DNA of 64,000 bases from Actinophytocola gossypii (GCF_025165815.1 NZ_JAFFZE010000016.1:402047-466046), one strand, 5' to 3'; positions 7,349 through 20,234 are shown, counted from the first letter of the stretch. Made by a program: numbers and translations. The notes: generated from the sequence alone by a model not told the origin.

Positions 7349-8567
7349 CCGGCTCGTCGCCGATGGACTCCGGCGCGACCACCCGGTCGTCGTCGAACAC
7401 GTCGCCCGAGTCGATGCCGTAGCGGCGCACGTGCTCCTGGTCCTCCTCGCCGTCGGCGGTCCGCCCGCCGGCCGCGGCCGGCTGCATGATGGAGGAGCCG
7501 GGGCGGCCGGTCCTGGCGCCGAACCGCTCCGCGTTGCGCGCGGCCCGCGCCTCGTCGTCGGGGGCGGCGCCGATCGGCACGCCGCCGCGGGGTGCCTTGC
7601 CGGCGGCACCGCCGGTGCCCGCGCCGCCGCGGACCACGCGGTCCCGCTCGGCCGCCGCGCCCGCGCCACCCGCGCCGCCGGCGCTCATCATCGCGGCGCC
7701 CTCGGCCATGAGCATCGGGTTGAGCAACGGGCGCAGCGGCGGGGGTGCTCCACCGGGGGCCACCGGCAGCCCGCCGGGTGGTGGCGTGCCGACACCGAAC
7801 CGCTGCCCGGGCGGGCCGACGTTGGTGGGCGGCGGGCCGCCGGCGGTGGGCGGGAGCGGGCCGGATCCGTTGGCCGGGCCGCTGCCGATCGGGCCGGGGC
7901 CGCTGCCGGGCGTCGGGTACTGGCCAGCGCCGCTGGGGGTGAGGCCGCCGTCGGGGGCGAAGCTGGAGACGCTGGTGGACCCGGTGGGCTGCTCGACCGG
8001 CCGGGCGACGAGGTTCATGCCGGGCGGGACGGGAAGGGCGCGGGACCGGTTGAGTGCGTCGGAGCTGCTGGAGCGGTAGCCGTTCAGGCCGTCGACCGCG
8101 CGGTCGCGAGCCTCGTTGGTGGCCCGGACCTCCTTGGCGTGATCGGTGGTGTGCCCGAAGAAGCCGGCGACGCGGTCGACGACGTTCTCCTCGCTGGGGC
8201 CGCGGAGGGTGGCCGAGTCGGGGGCGGAGTTGCGGGTGTTGGCGAAGGTGGCGCCCTGGCTGTCGACACCCATCGCGGAGTCGGTGACGGGCTCGGTGGC
8301 GTGCTCGGCGTAGATGGAGGCGTTCTCGGTGGCCTCGGTGCCGCCCTCGGAGGCCTCGCCTTCCCAGGTGACGCCGATCTCGCGGAGCTGTTCGCGGAGG
8401 GTCTGGTCGGTGTCGGCCAGCCCGTTGGCAAGGCTCACCAGCGCGCCGACGGCGTTGTGCAGCGTGCTCGAGCCGGAGCCTTCGCGCAGGCCCTCCACCT
8501 GGCGGGCGAGTTCTTCGTTGGAGTAGCCCTCGAAACGCAGGTCGCTGAGTCCGTGGTCGCCGTTCAT
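7338..8567 (-). CDS. PPE-like type VII secretion substrate, 409 aa
   Basis: The N-terminal 190 residues form a helical WXG100/PPE-like domain with a WEG turn (residues 68-70, VTWEGEASEGG) between long helices. A low-complexity Pro/Gly-rich region (about 190-330) and an acidic tail ending in DEPDDD follow. PPE-type proteins are exported by ESX systems, usually as heterodimers with a small helical partner; the 132-aa protein encoded at 9212 is a candidate. The repeated PP, GG and NG stretches are typical of the Pseudonocardiaceae versions. The ATG start has a GGGAATC upstream region. The effector role is unknown. Confidence 0.72.
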   Translation of the reverse strand: MNGDHGLSDLRFEGYSNEELARQVEGLREGSGSSTLHNAVGALVSLANGLADTDQTLREQLREIGVTWEGEASEGGTEATENASIYAEHATEPVTDSAMGVDSQGATFANTRNSAPDSATLRGPSEENVVDRVAGFFGHTTDHAKEVRATNEARDRAVDGLNGYRSSSSDALNRSRALPVPPGMNLVARPVEQPTGSTSVSSFAPDGGLTPSGAGQYPTPGSGPGPIGSGPANGSGPLPPTAGGPPPTNVGPPGQRFGVGTPPPGGLPVAPGGAPPPLRPLLNPMLMAEGAAMMSAGGAGGAGAAAERDRVVRGGAGTGGAAGKAPRGGVPIGAAPDDEARAARNAERFGARTGRPGSSIMQPAAAGGRTADGEEDQEHVRRYGIDSGDVFDDDRVVAPESIGDEPDDD

Positions 8568-8574
8568 GATTCCC

Positions 8575-9219
8575 TCACCTCAACGTCTTCAGCGTCTCGG
8601 TCGCCATGGTGGCGACGCTCTCGGTGATCTCGCACAGCTTGCGGTAGTCCGTGTCGACGAGAGTCGGAAGATCGACCGTCAACTGCTGACCTTCAGCGAC
8701 ACCGACCGAGGTCACGCACTCCTCGTCCTCGGTCCCCATCAGCTTGTAGTTCACTGCCGGGTAACCGGCGATGGAGACCAACCACGCATCGACATTCCGA
8801 TCTCCGGCAAGCCACACGTCGATGCCCTCGTTCGTGACCAAGCTGAGCTGGAAGGCGTTGAAGGGCTCAGCCGACTGCCCGACCAAACAGGCAGGCATGG
8901 AAACGCCGGCCGTTTCCCGGGTGTCCGGCACGGGCGGTTCGTCGAATCCCATCTGACCAGCGAGCTGGGTCAGTTGTGCCTGGGTGAGCAACGCACACGG
9001 ATCAACGCCTTCCAGGCTCAGATCCTGTGGGCGTGCGGGAATCTCGACCGTGGGGGACGCGCTGCCGCTTGACTCGTCCGAGCCCCCGCCTTCCGGCGGA
9101 CTGGTTTCGGTCGATCCGGCGCCGCCAGGTGTCGCCTGGCCGACTGTGCTGTCGGTGCACGCACCGGCGATTGCGATGGTCAACAGTCCAGCCGCCGCGA
9201 GCAGGAAAGCCCTACGCAC
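8575..9219 (-). CDS. DUF3558 domain lipoprotein
   Basis: This 214-aa protein has a signal peptide (VRRAFLLAAAGLLTIAIAGAC) with the lipidated cysteine at residue 21, a Ser/Gly/Glu linker (25-58) and a DUF3558 domain starting at the DPCALLTQAQL motif. It contains the conserved PACLVG cysteine and a second cysteine in EEECV and KLCEI-type positions, consistent with disulfides outside the membrane. DUF3558 lipoproteins are actinobacterial and often sit among ESX or other secretion genes; the function is unknown. The GTG start at 9217-9219 overlaps the upstream gene by 8 bp, so the two are coupled. Confidence 0.8.
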   Translation of the reverse strand: MRRAFLLAAAGLLTIAIAGACTDSTVGQATPGGAGSTETSPPEGGGSDESSGSASPTVEIPARPQDLSLEGVDPCALLTQAQLTQLAGQMGFDEPPVPDTRETAGVSMPACLVGQSAEPFNAFQLSLVTNEGIDVWLAGDRNVDAWLVSIAGYPAVNYKLMGTEDEECVTSVGVAEGQQLTVDLPTLVDTDYRKLCEITESVATMATETLKTLR

Positions 9220-9610
9220 CCTGTCCCCTGAACGCGGCCTCGATCTGGTCCTCGGTGTAGCCGTAAGCCTTGGCGGTGTCGCCCAGCTGGACGGCGAGTT
9301 TCCGCAGGCCGACGACGTAGGCACTGATCCGCTCGGCATAGGAGTCGTCGTCATCGACGAGCCGGTCGTTCCAGGCCAGTGCGATGCGAGTGCTGACGTC
9401 ATCGTTGCCCGGAGGTTCGATACGCAGGTCGTCCCTGGTGTTCAACCACAGCCTTCGCAGAACATCGGCCTGCGCTTCGATGATCCTCGCCGCGGCAAGG
9501 ACGTTGTCCTGGTTCACGGTGAAGGTGCCGGAGCTGACGGCTCTGGTGGCCTGGTCGACCTGCCAGAACGCCTCGTTGATGCCACGGCCGTAGTCGCCAA
9601 CGATGTGCAT
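9212..9610 (-). CDS. Small helical ESX-type protein (WXG100/PE-like), 132 aa
   Basis: First gene of the ESX accessory operon. The sequence MHIVGDYGRGINEAFWQVDQ is followed by mostly helical, charged segments with no signal peptide or transmembrane helix, as expected for leaderless ESX substrates. A tryptophan in the loop region (RRLWLNTRDDL, about residue 55, and ALAWNDRL) could stand for the WXG turn. It is coupled by an 8-bp overlap to the DUF3558 lipoprotein gene, followed by the PPE-like and EspG-like genes. Role as the partner or co-substrate of the PPE-like protein is inferred from gene order. No named family is certain. Confidence 0.6.
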   Translation of the reverse strand: MHIVGDYGRGINEAFWQVDQATRAVSSGTFTVNQDNVLAAARIIEAQADVLRRLWLNTRDDLRIEPPGNDDVSTRIALAWNDRLVDDDDSYAERISAYVVGLRKLAVQLGDTAKAYGYTEDQIEAAFRGQGA

Positions 9611-9667
9611 CCCCGATCGCTCCCCACGTGTTGTAACTGAGCGGTCCCGCTTCGCAGGCTACCAAGT

Positions 9668-10912
9668 TCAGGGGGTGGCGGTGGCGCGTTCGGCGATGTC
9701 GGTGCGGTGGTGGGAGCCGGGCAGGTGCACGGCCGCCACCTTGCGGTACGCCTCGGCGCGGGCGGCGGCGAGGGTGTCGGCCTGACCGACCACCGACAGG
9801 ACCCGGCCGCCGGCCGAGACGATCGCGCCGTCGTCGCGGCGGCGGGTGCCGGCGTGCAGGACGCCGTCGGCGTCGGAGCCGGTGATGACGTCGCCGGAGC
9901 GGGGGTAGCCGGGGTAGCCCTCGGCGGCGATCACCACGGTCACGGCGGCGCCGTCGGCCCAGTCGAGGGGCGGGTGGGCGGCCAGGGTGCCGGTGGCGGT
10001 GGCGTGCAGCAGACCGGCCAGCGGGGTGCGGAGCAGGGCCAGCACCGACTGGGTCTCCGGGTCGCCGAAGCGGCAGTTGAACTCGATCACCTGCGGGCCG
10101 CTGTCGGTCAGCGCCAGACCGGCGTAGAGCAGGCCGGTGAACGCGCAGTCCCGCGCGGCGAGCTCCCGGACCACCGGCTGGACGATCTTCGCGACCACCT
10201 CGTCGGCCAGGCCGGGGGGTGCCCACGGCAGCGGGGCGTAGGCGCCCATGCCGCCGGTGTTGGGGCCGGCGTCGTTGTCGCCGACCCGCTTGAAGTCCTG
10301 GGCGGGCAGCAGCGGGACCACCGTGGTGCCGTCGACCAGGCAGAACAGCGACGCCTCCGGCCCGTCGAGGTAGGTCTCGAGCAGGACCGGGTGGCCGCCG
10401 TCGAGCAGGGTCATGGCGTGCGCGCGGGCGACGGCGAGGTCGGTGGTGACGGCGACGCCCTTGCCGGCGGCCAGACCGTCGTCCTTGACCACCCAGGTGG
10501 GGCCGAAGCGGCGGAGGGCGGCGTCGAGCTTCGCCGGGTTGTCGACGATCTCGCTGTGCGCGGTCGGCACCCCGGCGGCGACCATCACGTCCTTGGCGAA
10601 CGCCTTCGAGCCCTCGATCCGGGCCGCCGCCGCGGACGGTCCGAAGCAGGCGATGCCGGCCGCGCGGACCGCGTCGGCGGCGCCGGCGACCAGGGGGACC
10701 TCAGGGCCGACGACGACCAGGTCGGCCTTCCACTCGACGGCGAGGTCGGCCACAGCGGAGGGCGCGGTCACGTCGACGCCGTAGGTCTCGGCGAGCGCGG
10801 CGATGCCGGCGTTGCCGGGCGCGCAGGCGAGCGCGACCACCGCTGGGTCGTGGGAGAGCGCGAGCACCAGGGCGTGCTCACGCGCGCCGGAGCCGATTAC
10901 CAGGACACGCAC
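9668..10912 (-). CDS. purD: Phosphoribosylamine-glycine ligase
   Basis: PurD is an ATP-grasp enzyme that joins glycine to phosphoribosylamine, the second step of purine synthesis. The 414-aa protein has the N-terminal [19 protein letters not shown], the ATP-grasp segment [13 protein letters not shown], and [12 protein letters not shown] with the metal-binding Glu/Asn. Its length is normal. The start is the GTG at 10910-10912, immediately before the conserved VLVIGSG strand; longer readings upstream lack conservation. It is transcribed alone, with 57 bp to the ESX operon downstream and a 267-bp upstream gap holding paired DnaA-box-like sequences. Confidence 0.95.
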   Translation of the reverse strand: MRVLVIGSGAREHALVLALSHDPAVVALACAPGNAGIAALAETYGVDVTAPSAVADLAVEWKADLVVVGPEVPLVAGAADAVRAAGIACFGPSAAAARIEGSKAFAKDVMVAAGVPTAHSEIVDNPAKLDAALRRFGPTWVVKDDGLAAGKGVAVTTDLAVARAHAMTLLDGGHPVLLETYLDGPEASLFCLVDGTTVVPLLPAQDFKRVGDNDAGPNTGGMGAYAPLPWAPPGLADEVVAKIVQPVVRELAARDCAFTGLLYAGLALTDSGPQVIEFNCRFGDPETQSVLALLRTPLAGLLHATATGTLAAHPPLDWADGAAVTVVIAAEGYPGYPRSGDVITGSDADGVLHAGTRRRDDGAIVSAGGRVLSVVGQADTLAAARAEAYRKVAAVHLPGSHHRTDIAERATATP

Positions 10913-11031
10913 GAACAGGGAGCGTAGATGCCTGGTCGGGGACGCGCGACAGCGGCACGGGGTTGGCCTCCGGCCCCCGATCACCAGCTTACCGACCGGC
11001 ACCGACGGATCCACCGGATGTGGATCTTCCC

Positions 11032-11070
11032 TGTGGACAACCGCCCGCGCGGGCAACCCCCTGTGGACAA
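11032..11070 (-). other. Pair of DnaA-box-like sequences (TTGTCCACA) upstream of purD
   Basis: The gap 10913-11179 has no gene that I can support. It contains two exact copies of TGTGGACAA (11032-11040 and 11062-11070), complement of TTGTCCACA, the high-GC actinobacterial DnaA box. The flanks CCTGTGGACAAC are also shared. Two looser copies follow (around 11115 and 11150). There is no other sign of a replication origin here, so they may be dispersed DnaA-titration or regulatory sites, or part of a family-wide intergenic repeat. Confidence 0.4.
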
Positions 11071-11179
11071 CTGCTCGGCGGACGAGCGCCGCTGAGCGGC
11101 CGCTGGTGGGCGGCGGCCTTGGGGCAACCGCGTGTGGGCGACTGCCTGTGGCAACCGTCGGCGGCTGGCCGGGAGGGGG

Positions 11180-12169
11180 TCAGTTCTCGGCGGTGAGGGC
11201 TTGTTCGGAGCCGGGGTGCAGGGGGACGGGGTCGGTTTCGGTCGCCGTCGTGCGGTCGAGTTCTTCGGCGGCGCGGTGGACCTGGACCAGGTCGGCCTTC
11301 TTGTCGAAGATCAGGCTCGTGATGGCGCAGGCGTCGTTCTCGAGGAAGTCGGCGCGGACCAGGAGCATGTTCGGGACGACGATGGTGGACACGTCGGCCG
11401 GCAGGTCGTAGGTGGCGGCGGGGAGGGTGCCCTCCTCGTAGACCGGGTTGATCTCCTGCAGCTTTGGGAGCAGGTCGGTGATGTCCACGAACTTGACGTC
11501 GTCGCCTCGGGAGGTGAACAGGTCGGTCACCTCGGGGGTGGGGATGCCGCCGGACCAGAAGAAGCCGTCGATCTGGCCGGACTTCATCTGGTCGACGGTC
11601 TGGCGCAGGGCCAGGCGTTGGGCGGAGACGTCGGACGCCGGGTCCAGGCCGGCCGCCTCGAGCAGGCGGTTGGCGATGACCTCCGTGCCGGACTTGGGGG
11701 AACCGGTCGAGATCCGCTTGCCGCGCATGTCGGCCACCGAGTCGATGCCGGCGTCGGCGCGGACCACCACCTGCGTGTAGTTGGAGTAGATCCTGGCCAG
11801 CGCCGCGATGTCCTGGGGCTCGCCGTCGAACGTGCCCTTGCCCTCGACCGCGTCGGCCGCGGTGTCGGCGAGGGAGAACGCGATGTCGTAGTCGCCGGCC
11901 ACCAGTTGCTGGATGTTCTGCACCGACGCGCCGGTCTCCGCCGCACCGGCGTTCAGGTCGGTGTTGTCGCTGATCAGCTGGGCCAGACCACCGCCGAGGG
12001 TGTAGTACACGCCGCCGGTGTTGCCGGTGGCGATGGTGATCCGGCCCTGGGTCGCCTCGCAGGCGCCCGCTTCACCTCCGCCGGCCGGCTCGCGTTCCTG
12101 CTTGCCGCCGCAGCCGGCCGCGAGCAGGGCCACGGCGAGGGTTCCGGCGACGATCATCGGTGATCGCAT
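11180..12169 (-). CDS. TAXI family TRAP transporter solute-binding lipoprotein
   Basis: This 329-aa protein has a lipoprotein signal (LAVALLAAGCGGK) and a TAXI-type periplasmic-binding fold: RITIATGNTGGVYYTLGGGLAQ, GASVQNIQQLVAGDYDIAFS, and GKRISTGSPKSGTEV are family hallmarks. It would capture an organic anion (often glutamate or another acid in TAXI systems) and deliver it to the membrane component encoded just upstream. The ATG at 12169 has GGAG 7 bp upstream; a GTG at 12175 overlapping the permease stop (GTGA) is the alternative. No small-molecule specificity can be read from sequence. Confidence 0.9.
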   Translation of the reverse strand: MRSPMIVAGTLAVALLAAGCGGKQEREPAGGGEAGACEATQGRITIATGNTGGVYYTLGGGLAQLISDNTDLNAGAAETGASVQNIQQLVAGDYDIAFSLADTAADAVEGKGTFDGEPQDIAALARIYSNYTQVVVRADAGIDSVADMRGKRISTGSPKSGTEVIANRLLEAAGLDPASDVSAQRLALRQTVDQMKSGQIDGFFWSGGIPTPEVTDLFTSRGDDVKFVDITDLLPKLQEINPVYEEGTLPAATYDLPADVSTIVVPNMLLVRADFLENDACAITSLIFDKKADLVQVHRAAEELDRTTATETDPVPLHPGSEQALTAEN

Positions 12170-12171
12170 GG

Positions 12172-14226
12172 TCACGCTCCTTGGTCTGTAACGGGTTCCC
12201 TCTCGCGGGTGGCCAGGTGCACCACGACCGCGACGACCACACACCCGGCGCCGATCGCGATCGACAGGGGCTGCAGGTAGAGCAGCAGCACCGCGCCGGC
12301 CGCGCACAACACCCGCTCCGGCCAGCGCGCCGGGCCGAACAGCCACGCGCCGGTCGCCACCGCCAGCGCAGCGACGCCGAGCGCGGACACCGCGAACACC
12401 CACAGCACGGTCCCCGCCGGCCGCTGCAGCAGCAGCGCGGACCCGTTGTCGGTCAACACGAACGCGATCGGCACCAGGAACGCGGGCAGCGTGTACTTCC
12501 ACGTCTGCCACATCGTCCTGATCACCGAGCCGCCGGTGATCGCGGCCGCGGCGACCGAGGCGAGCGCGGTCGGCGGCGTCACCTCCGACAGCACGGCGTA
12601 GTAGAAGATGAACATCGCCACCTCGGGCGCGGCGACGCCGAGGTCCGCGAGCGCCGGGCCGAGCACCACCCAGGCGATGATGAACGACGCCGTCACCGGC
12701 ACCGCCAGCCCCAGCACGCCGACCGCGACGGCCGCGAACACCACGGTCAGGGTCAGGATCACCGTCGGGTTGTCGGCCAGCGCCCGGGCGGCGTCCACCA
12801 GCGCCGCGGCCAACTCCTGGCCGAGGCCGGTCTTGGTGATCGTCGAGGTGATCACGCCGGCCGCGGCGCAGACCGCGATCACCGGGAGCGCGCCGCGGAT
12901 GCCCACCGCCAGCGAGTCCGCGACCGCCCGCACCCAGCCGAGCAGGCCGGCACCCCACCCCGATCCCTCGCGGCGGGCGGCGAGCAGCCGGGCGGCGAGC
13001 GCGAACAGCGCCGCCACCCCGGTGGCGTAGACGACGGCGGTGAACGGTGGGATGTCGATCGCCAGGAACACCACGATGATCCCCAGCGACAGGAAGTGGT
13101 ACCCGCCCTGGAGCAGCAGCTTGCCCACCGGCTGGGTGTCGACGTCCACCCGCTTCGCGCCGAACCGCCGCGCGTCCGCCTCCACCGCGAACCCGATGCC
13201 GAGGTAGTACAGCAGCGTCGGCACGATCGCCCACACCAGCACCGTCAGGTAGTCGGTCTCCAGGTACTCGGCGATGATGAACGCCGCCGCGCCCATCGTC
13301 GGCGGCGACATGATCGCGCCGATGCCGGACGCGGCGAGCAGGCCGCCCGCGCGTTCCTTCGGGTAGCCGGCCTCGCGCAGCACCGGCCAGGTGATCGCGC
13401 CGAGGCTCACCGTCGTCGCGGTGCCGGAACCGGACACCGTGCCGAGCAGGAACCCGGACATCGCGGCGGTGCGGCCGGGTGCGGTGCGGGAGCGGCGGAA
13501 CAGCGCGAAGCTCAGGTCCACGAAGAACGTGCCGGCCCCGGAGGACGCGAGCACCGCGCCGTAGATGGTGAACAGCACGATGTAGGTGGCCGCCACGTCC
13601 AGCGGGATGCCGTAGAAGCCGCTCTGGTCGTTGTAGAGCGCGTTGACGATCTGGCCGAAGTCGACCCCGGCGTGCGAGATGTCCCACTCCGGCGGCAGGT
13701 ACCCGCCGTAGTACGAGAACGCGAGGAACACCAGGCACACCACGGGAAGCACCAGCCCGGTGGTGCGCCGGGTGGCCTCCAGCACGAGCACCAGCAGCAG
13801 CGCGCCGGCCAGGATGTCCGGTGTGGACAGCACGCCCTGCCGGTCCAGGAAGGCGTCGTAGCCGCCGCCGAAGTCGCCGATCGCCAGCGGCAGCACCGGG
13901 TAGAGCCCGACGAGCAGCGCGGCGGCGGCGAACGCCCAGTCCAGCGGGCCCGGGTTGTCCGGATCCTTCGGCCGGCCGCGCGGGCGGTAGGACAGGAACA
14001 CCAGCGGCAGGGTCAGTCCGAGGAAGACCACCAGGTAGAACTGGTTGCCCTGGGAGAACGGCAGGAAGACCTGCTTGAGCACCAGCAACGCGACCGCGAT
14101 CGCCGCGGCCCACACGAACAGCTCCCAGCGGCCCGACAGCCGCCGCGCCGGGCGCTCCTCGTCGTGCTCCCCGACCTGGTCGCGCGGCTCGGCGACGACG
14201 TCGGTGCGCTGCGTTGAGCTCGTCAC
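12172..14226 (-). CDS. TRAP transporter fused DctQM-type permease
   Basis: This 684-aa polytopic protein fuses the small (DctQ-like) and large (DctM-like) TRAP membrane subunits, the form typical of TAXI systems. About 16-18 hydrophobic helices are visible. The motif GFLLGTVSGSGTATTVSLGA and the IMSPPTMGAAAFIIAEY segment are characteristic of the fused TRAP large subunit. It would use a sodium or proton gradient to import the ligand held by the TAXI lipoprotein encoded next. The GTG at 14224-14226 is chosen because the reading frame before it is not conserved in character. It is divergent from the glycerophosphodiesterase gene. Confidence 0.92.
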   Translation of the reverse strand: MTSSTQRTDVVAEPRDQVGEHDEERPARRLSGRWELFVWAAAIAVALLVLKQVFLPFSQGNQFYLVVFLGLTLPLVFLSYRPRGRPKDPDNPGPLDWAFAAAALLVGLYPVLPLAIGDFGGGYDAFLDRQGVLSTPDILAGALLLVLVLEATRRTTGLVLPVVCLVFLAFSYYGGYLPPEWDISHAGVDFGQIVNALYNDQSGFYGIPLDVAATYIVLFTIYGAVLASSGAGTFFVDLSFALFRRSRTAPGRTAAMSGFLLGTVSGSGTATTVSLGAITWPVLREAGYPKERAGGLLAASGIGAIMSPPTMGAAAFIIAEYLETDYLTVLVWAIVPTLLYYLGIGFAVEADARRFGAKRVDVDTQPVGKLLLQGGYHFLSLGIIVVFLAIDIPPFTAVVYATGVAALFALAARLLAARREGSGWGAGLLGWVRAVADSLAVGIRGALPVIAVCAAAGVITSTITKTGLGQELAAALVDAARALADNPTVILTLTVVFAAVAVGVLGLAVPVTASFIIAWVVLGPALADLGVAAPEVAMFIFYYAVLSEVTPPTALASVAAAAITGGSVIRTMWQTWKYTLPAFLVPIAFVLTDNGSALLLQRPAGTVLWVFAVSALGVAALAVATGAWLFGPARWPERVLCAAGAVLLLYLQPLSIAIGAGCVVVAVVVHLATREREPVTDQGA

Positions 14227-14361
14227 CCACGGCAACTTACCGGTGACAACAGCACCAACAGAAGTGATCAGATGCGTTATCCGTCCGTTACCACGCGGTC
14301 TGTGCCTCGTTTGCCGGCATCGAGCACGATGCTGGGGCCCTTTCGAACGAGGAGGAGCCCT

Positions 14362-15480
14362 GTGAGTTCGACGTTCCTGCGCATGACCGTCGCCGCGGCG
14401 GCCGTGCTCACCCTGGTCGGCGCGGCGCCGGCGAGCGCGGACCGGCCGGCCACCGACCGGCCTTCGGTCCACCACGACGACTTCCTGGTCGTCGGCCACC
14501 GCGGCGCGTCCGGCTACCGGCCGGAGCACACGCTGGCCTCCTACGAGCTGGCCGCGCGGATGGGTGCCGACTACATCGAGCCCGACCTGGTGACCACGAA
14601 GGACGGTGTGCTCGTCGCCCGGCACGAGCCGGAGATCGGCGGCACCACCGACGTCGCCGACCACCCGGAGTTCGCCGACCGCAAGACCACCAAGAACCTG
14701 GACGGCCAGGCGGTCACCGGCTGGTTCACCGAGGACTTCACGCTCGCCGAGCTGCGTACGCTGCGCGCCGTGGAGCGGATCCCGGACGTCCGCCAGCGCA
14801 ACACGATCTACGACGGCCGGTACCAGGTGCCGACGTTCCAGGAGGTCATCGACCTGGCGAAGCGGCTGTCCAGGGAGCTGCGCCGCGACATCGGCATCTA
14901 CGCGGAGACCAAGCACCCCACGTACTTCCGCGAGCAGGGCAAGGCGCTGGAGCCGAAGGTCGTCGAGGTGCTCAACCGCAACGGGCTCAACCGGCGCGGC
15001 GCCGAGGTGTACGTGCAGTCGTTCGAGGTGTCGAACCTGCGGTGGCTGGACAGCAGGCTGCGGGTGCCGCTGGTGCAGCTGACCTCGGCCTCCGGCGCGC
15101 CGTACGACTTCGTCGCCACCGGTGACCCGCGCACCTACGCCGACCTGGTGACCCGGTCCGGGCTGCGCTGGGTGTCCCGGTACGCCGACGGCCTCGGCCC
15201 GGCGAAGGACCAGGTCATCCCGCGCGACGAGGCCGGCTTCCTGACCGAGCCGACGTCGCTGGTCCGGGACGCGCACCGGGCCGGGCTCGAGGTGCACCCG
15301 TACACGTTCCGCGCGGAGAACCAGTTCCTGCCGGCGGACTTCCGCACCTCGGACGTGCCGGCCGAGTACGGCGACATGTTCGCCGAGCTGGCCGCGTTCC
15401 GCGCCGCCGGTGTGGACGGCGTCTTCACCGACAACCCGGACATCGCCGTCGCCGCCCGCGACGACCGCCTGGCCGGCTGA
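14362..15480 (+). CDS. glpQ: Secreted glycerophosphodiester phosphodiesterase
   Basis: This 372-aa exported enzyme hydrolyses glycerophosphodiesters to glycerol 3-phosphate and an alcohol. A signal peptide (about 1-26, cleavage after PASA) precedes the GDPD barrel. Catalytic elements are visible: HR at 46-47 in GHRGASGYRPEHT, E73 and D75 in YIEPDL, and HE at 88-89. The C-terminal GVFTDNPDIA is also typical. The GTG start at 14362 has a strong GAGGAGG about 7 bp upstream. A perfect 15-bp inverted repeat follows the stop and likely ends transcription from both sides. The long insert with EVYVQSFE fits the bacterial GlpQ type. Confidence 0.93.
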   Translation: MSSTFLRMTVAAAAVLTLVGAAPASADRPATDRPSVHHDDFLVVGHRGASGYRPEHTLASYELAARMGADYIEPDLVTTKDGVLVARHEPEIGGTTDVADHPEFADRKTTKNLDGQAVTGWFTEDFTLAELRTLRAVERIPDVRQRNTIYDGRYQVPTFQEVIDLAKRLSRELRRDIGIYAETKHPTYFREQGKALEPKVVEVLNRNGLNRRGAEVYVQSFEVSNLRWLDSRLRVPLVQLTSASGAPYDFVATGDPRTYADLVTRSGLRWVSRYADGLGPAKDQVIPRDEAGFLTEPTSLVRDAHRAGLEVHPYTFRAENQFLPADFRTSDVPAEYGDMFAELAAFRAAGVDGVFTDNPDIAVAARDDRLAG

Positions 15481-15486
15481 CCCGAC

Positions 15487-15528
15487 GCGATGGAGGGAGC
15501 CTTACGCGACGAGGGCTCCCTCCATCGC
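15487..15528. terminator. Bidirectional hairpin between glpQ and purA
   Basis: A perfect inverted repeat has 15-nt arms GCGATGGAGGGAGCC (15487-15501) and its complement (15514-15528) around a 12-nt loop. It lies between the stop codons of two convergent genes, 7 bp after glpQ and 3 bp before the purA stop. No T-tract follows, but such tailless hairpins act as terminators in actinobacteria. Confidence 0.75.
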
Positions 15529-15530
15529 AC

Positions 15531-19096
<3,566 letters not shown>

Positions 19097-19220
19097 CCTC
19101 CACCCCCCGGTCGGGTGATCGTCACAGGTGCCAGCGGGGTTGCCCACCGCAACGAAGAACTAACACATAGTCACCCGAACGTGTCCTTGCTGTTGTCCGA
19201 TGCGCGGAAGCTGCTCGACA

Positions 19221-20234
19221 GTGGAGGACGTGCCAAGCCGAATCCTCGTCCCGCTCGCGGCCCTGCTCGCGCTGTCGTCATGCGCCGCGCAGGGCGGGAC
19301 CCCGCAGCCCGCGCCGGCCCCGGCGTCGTCCTCACCGCCGCCCACCACCAGCGGTTCCGCGCCCCCGGACCCGGCCGAGGTCGGCGCGAACGAGCTCGGT
19401 TCGGTGCCGGTGCTGATGTACCACCGGATCGTCGCGAAGCCGGAGTCCGTGTACGACCGGACCCCCGACGGGTTCCGCGCCGAGTTGGAGCGGCTCGCCG
19501 AGGAGGGCTACGTGCCGGTCACCGCCGGCCGGTTCGCGGCGGGCGACCTCGACGTCCCGGCCGGTGCGCACCCGGTGGTGCTCACGTTCGACGACGCGGA
19601 CCCGAGCCAGTTCGCGCTGACCGAGGCCGGCGAACCGAAGCCCGGTACGGCGGTGTCGATCATGCAGGAGGTCGCCGAGCGGCACCCGGAGTTCCGCCCG
19701 GTGGCGACGTTCTTCGTCAACGCCGACCCGTTCGGCGATCCGGGTGGGCGGCGCACGCTGCCGTGGCTGCTGGAACACGGGATGGAGATCGGCAACCACA
19801 CGGCGACGCACGCGAACCTCGGCGAGTCCACTCCGGACCAGGTGCGGCGGGAGATCGTCGAGTTGGACCGGCTGGTGCGGGAGGTCGGGGGTGAGCCGAG
19901 CACGCTGGCGCTGCCGTTCGGCATCCAGCCCGAGCCGCCCGAGCTGGCGCTGCACGGAGAGGGGTACCGGTACCGGGGCGCGTTCCTGGTCGGGGCGAAC
20001 CCGTCGCCGTCGCCGTACAGCGCCGAGTTCGAGCCGTCCGGGATTCCGCGGATCCGGTCCCAGTCCGGCACCGGCCCCGAGGCCGAGGTGTGCTCGACGG
20101 TGTGGCTGGACAAGCTCGCGGCGTCCCCGTCGCTGCGCTACGTCTCGGACGGCGTACCGGACCGCATCTCGTTCCCCCGCGCCTCGACGGAGACGGTCGC
20201 CCCGGGTCTGCGCGAGCGTGCGCGGCCGTACTGA
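19221..20234 (+). CDS. Polysaccharide deacetylase lipoprotein
   Basis: This 337-aa exported protein has a lipoprotein signal peptide ending ALLALSSC, a Pro/Ser/Thr-rich spacer (about 30-55) and a NodB/polysaccharide deacetylase domain: VLMYHRIV, LTFDDAD with the metal-binding aspartate, GNHTATHANL with the HxxxH metal ligands, and LPFGIQPEPPE. It would remove N- or O-acetyl groups from a cell-wall or extracellular glycan. The start is uncertain: GTG at 19221 has GGAAG upstream; GTG at 19230 has GGAGG but too close; ATG at 19200 is also in frame. It is divergent from the DUF4015 gene. Confidence 0.88.
   Translation: MEDVPSRILVPLAALLALSSCAAQGGTPQPAPAPASSSPPPTTSGSAPPDPAEVGANELGSVPVLMYHRIVAKPESVYDRTPDGFRAELERLAEEGYVPVTAGRFAAGDLDVPAGAHPVVLTFDDADPSQFALTEAGEPKPGTAVSIMQEVAERHPEFRPVATFFVNADPFGDPGGRRTLPWLLEHGMEIGNHTATHANLGESTPDQVRREIVELDRLVREVGGEPSTLALPFGIQPEPPELALHGEGYRYRGAFLVGANPSPSPYSAEFEPSGIPRIRSQSGTGPEAEVCSTVWLDKLAASPSLRYVSDGVPDRISFPRASTETVAPGLRERARPY

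Noticed and set aside
11032-11070. Chromosomal replication origin
   Set aside because: Only two to four DnaA-like boxes, no AT-rich region and no dnaA, dnaN, recF or gyrB genes.
12160-15297. Long frames on both strands across the TRAP and GDPD genes
   Set aside because: Only the TRAP permease part (12172-14226) and the GDPD frame show conserved motifs; the extensions are antisense to the neighbours.
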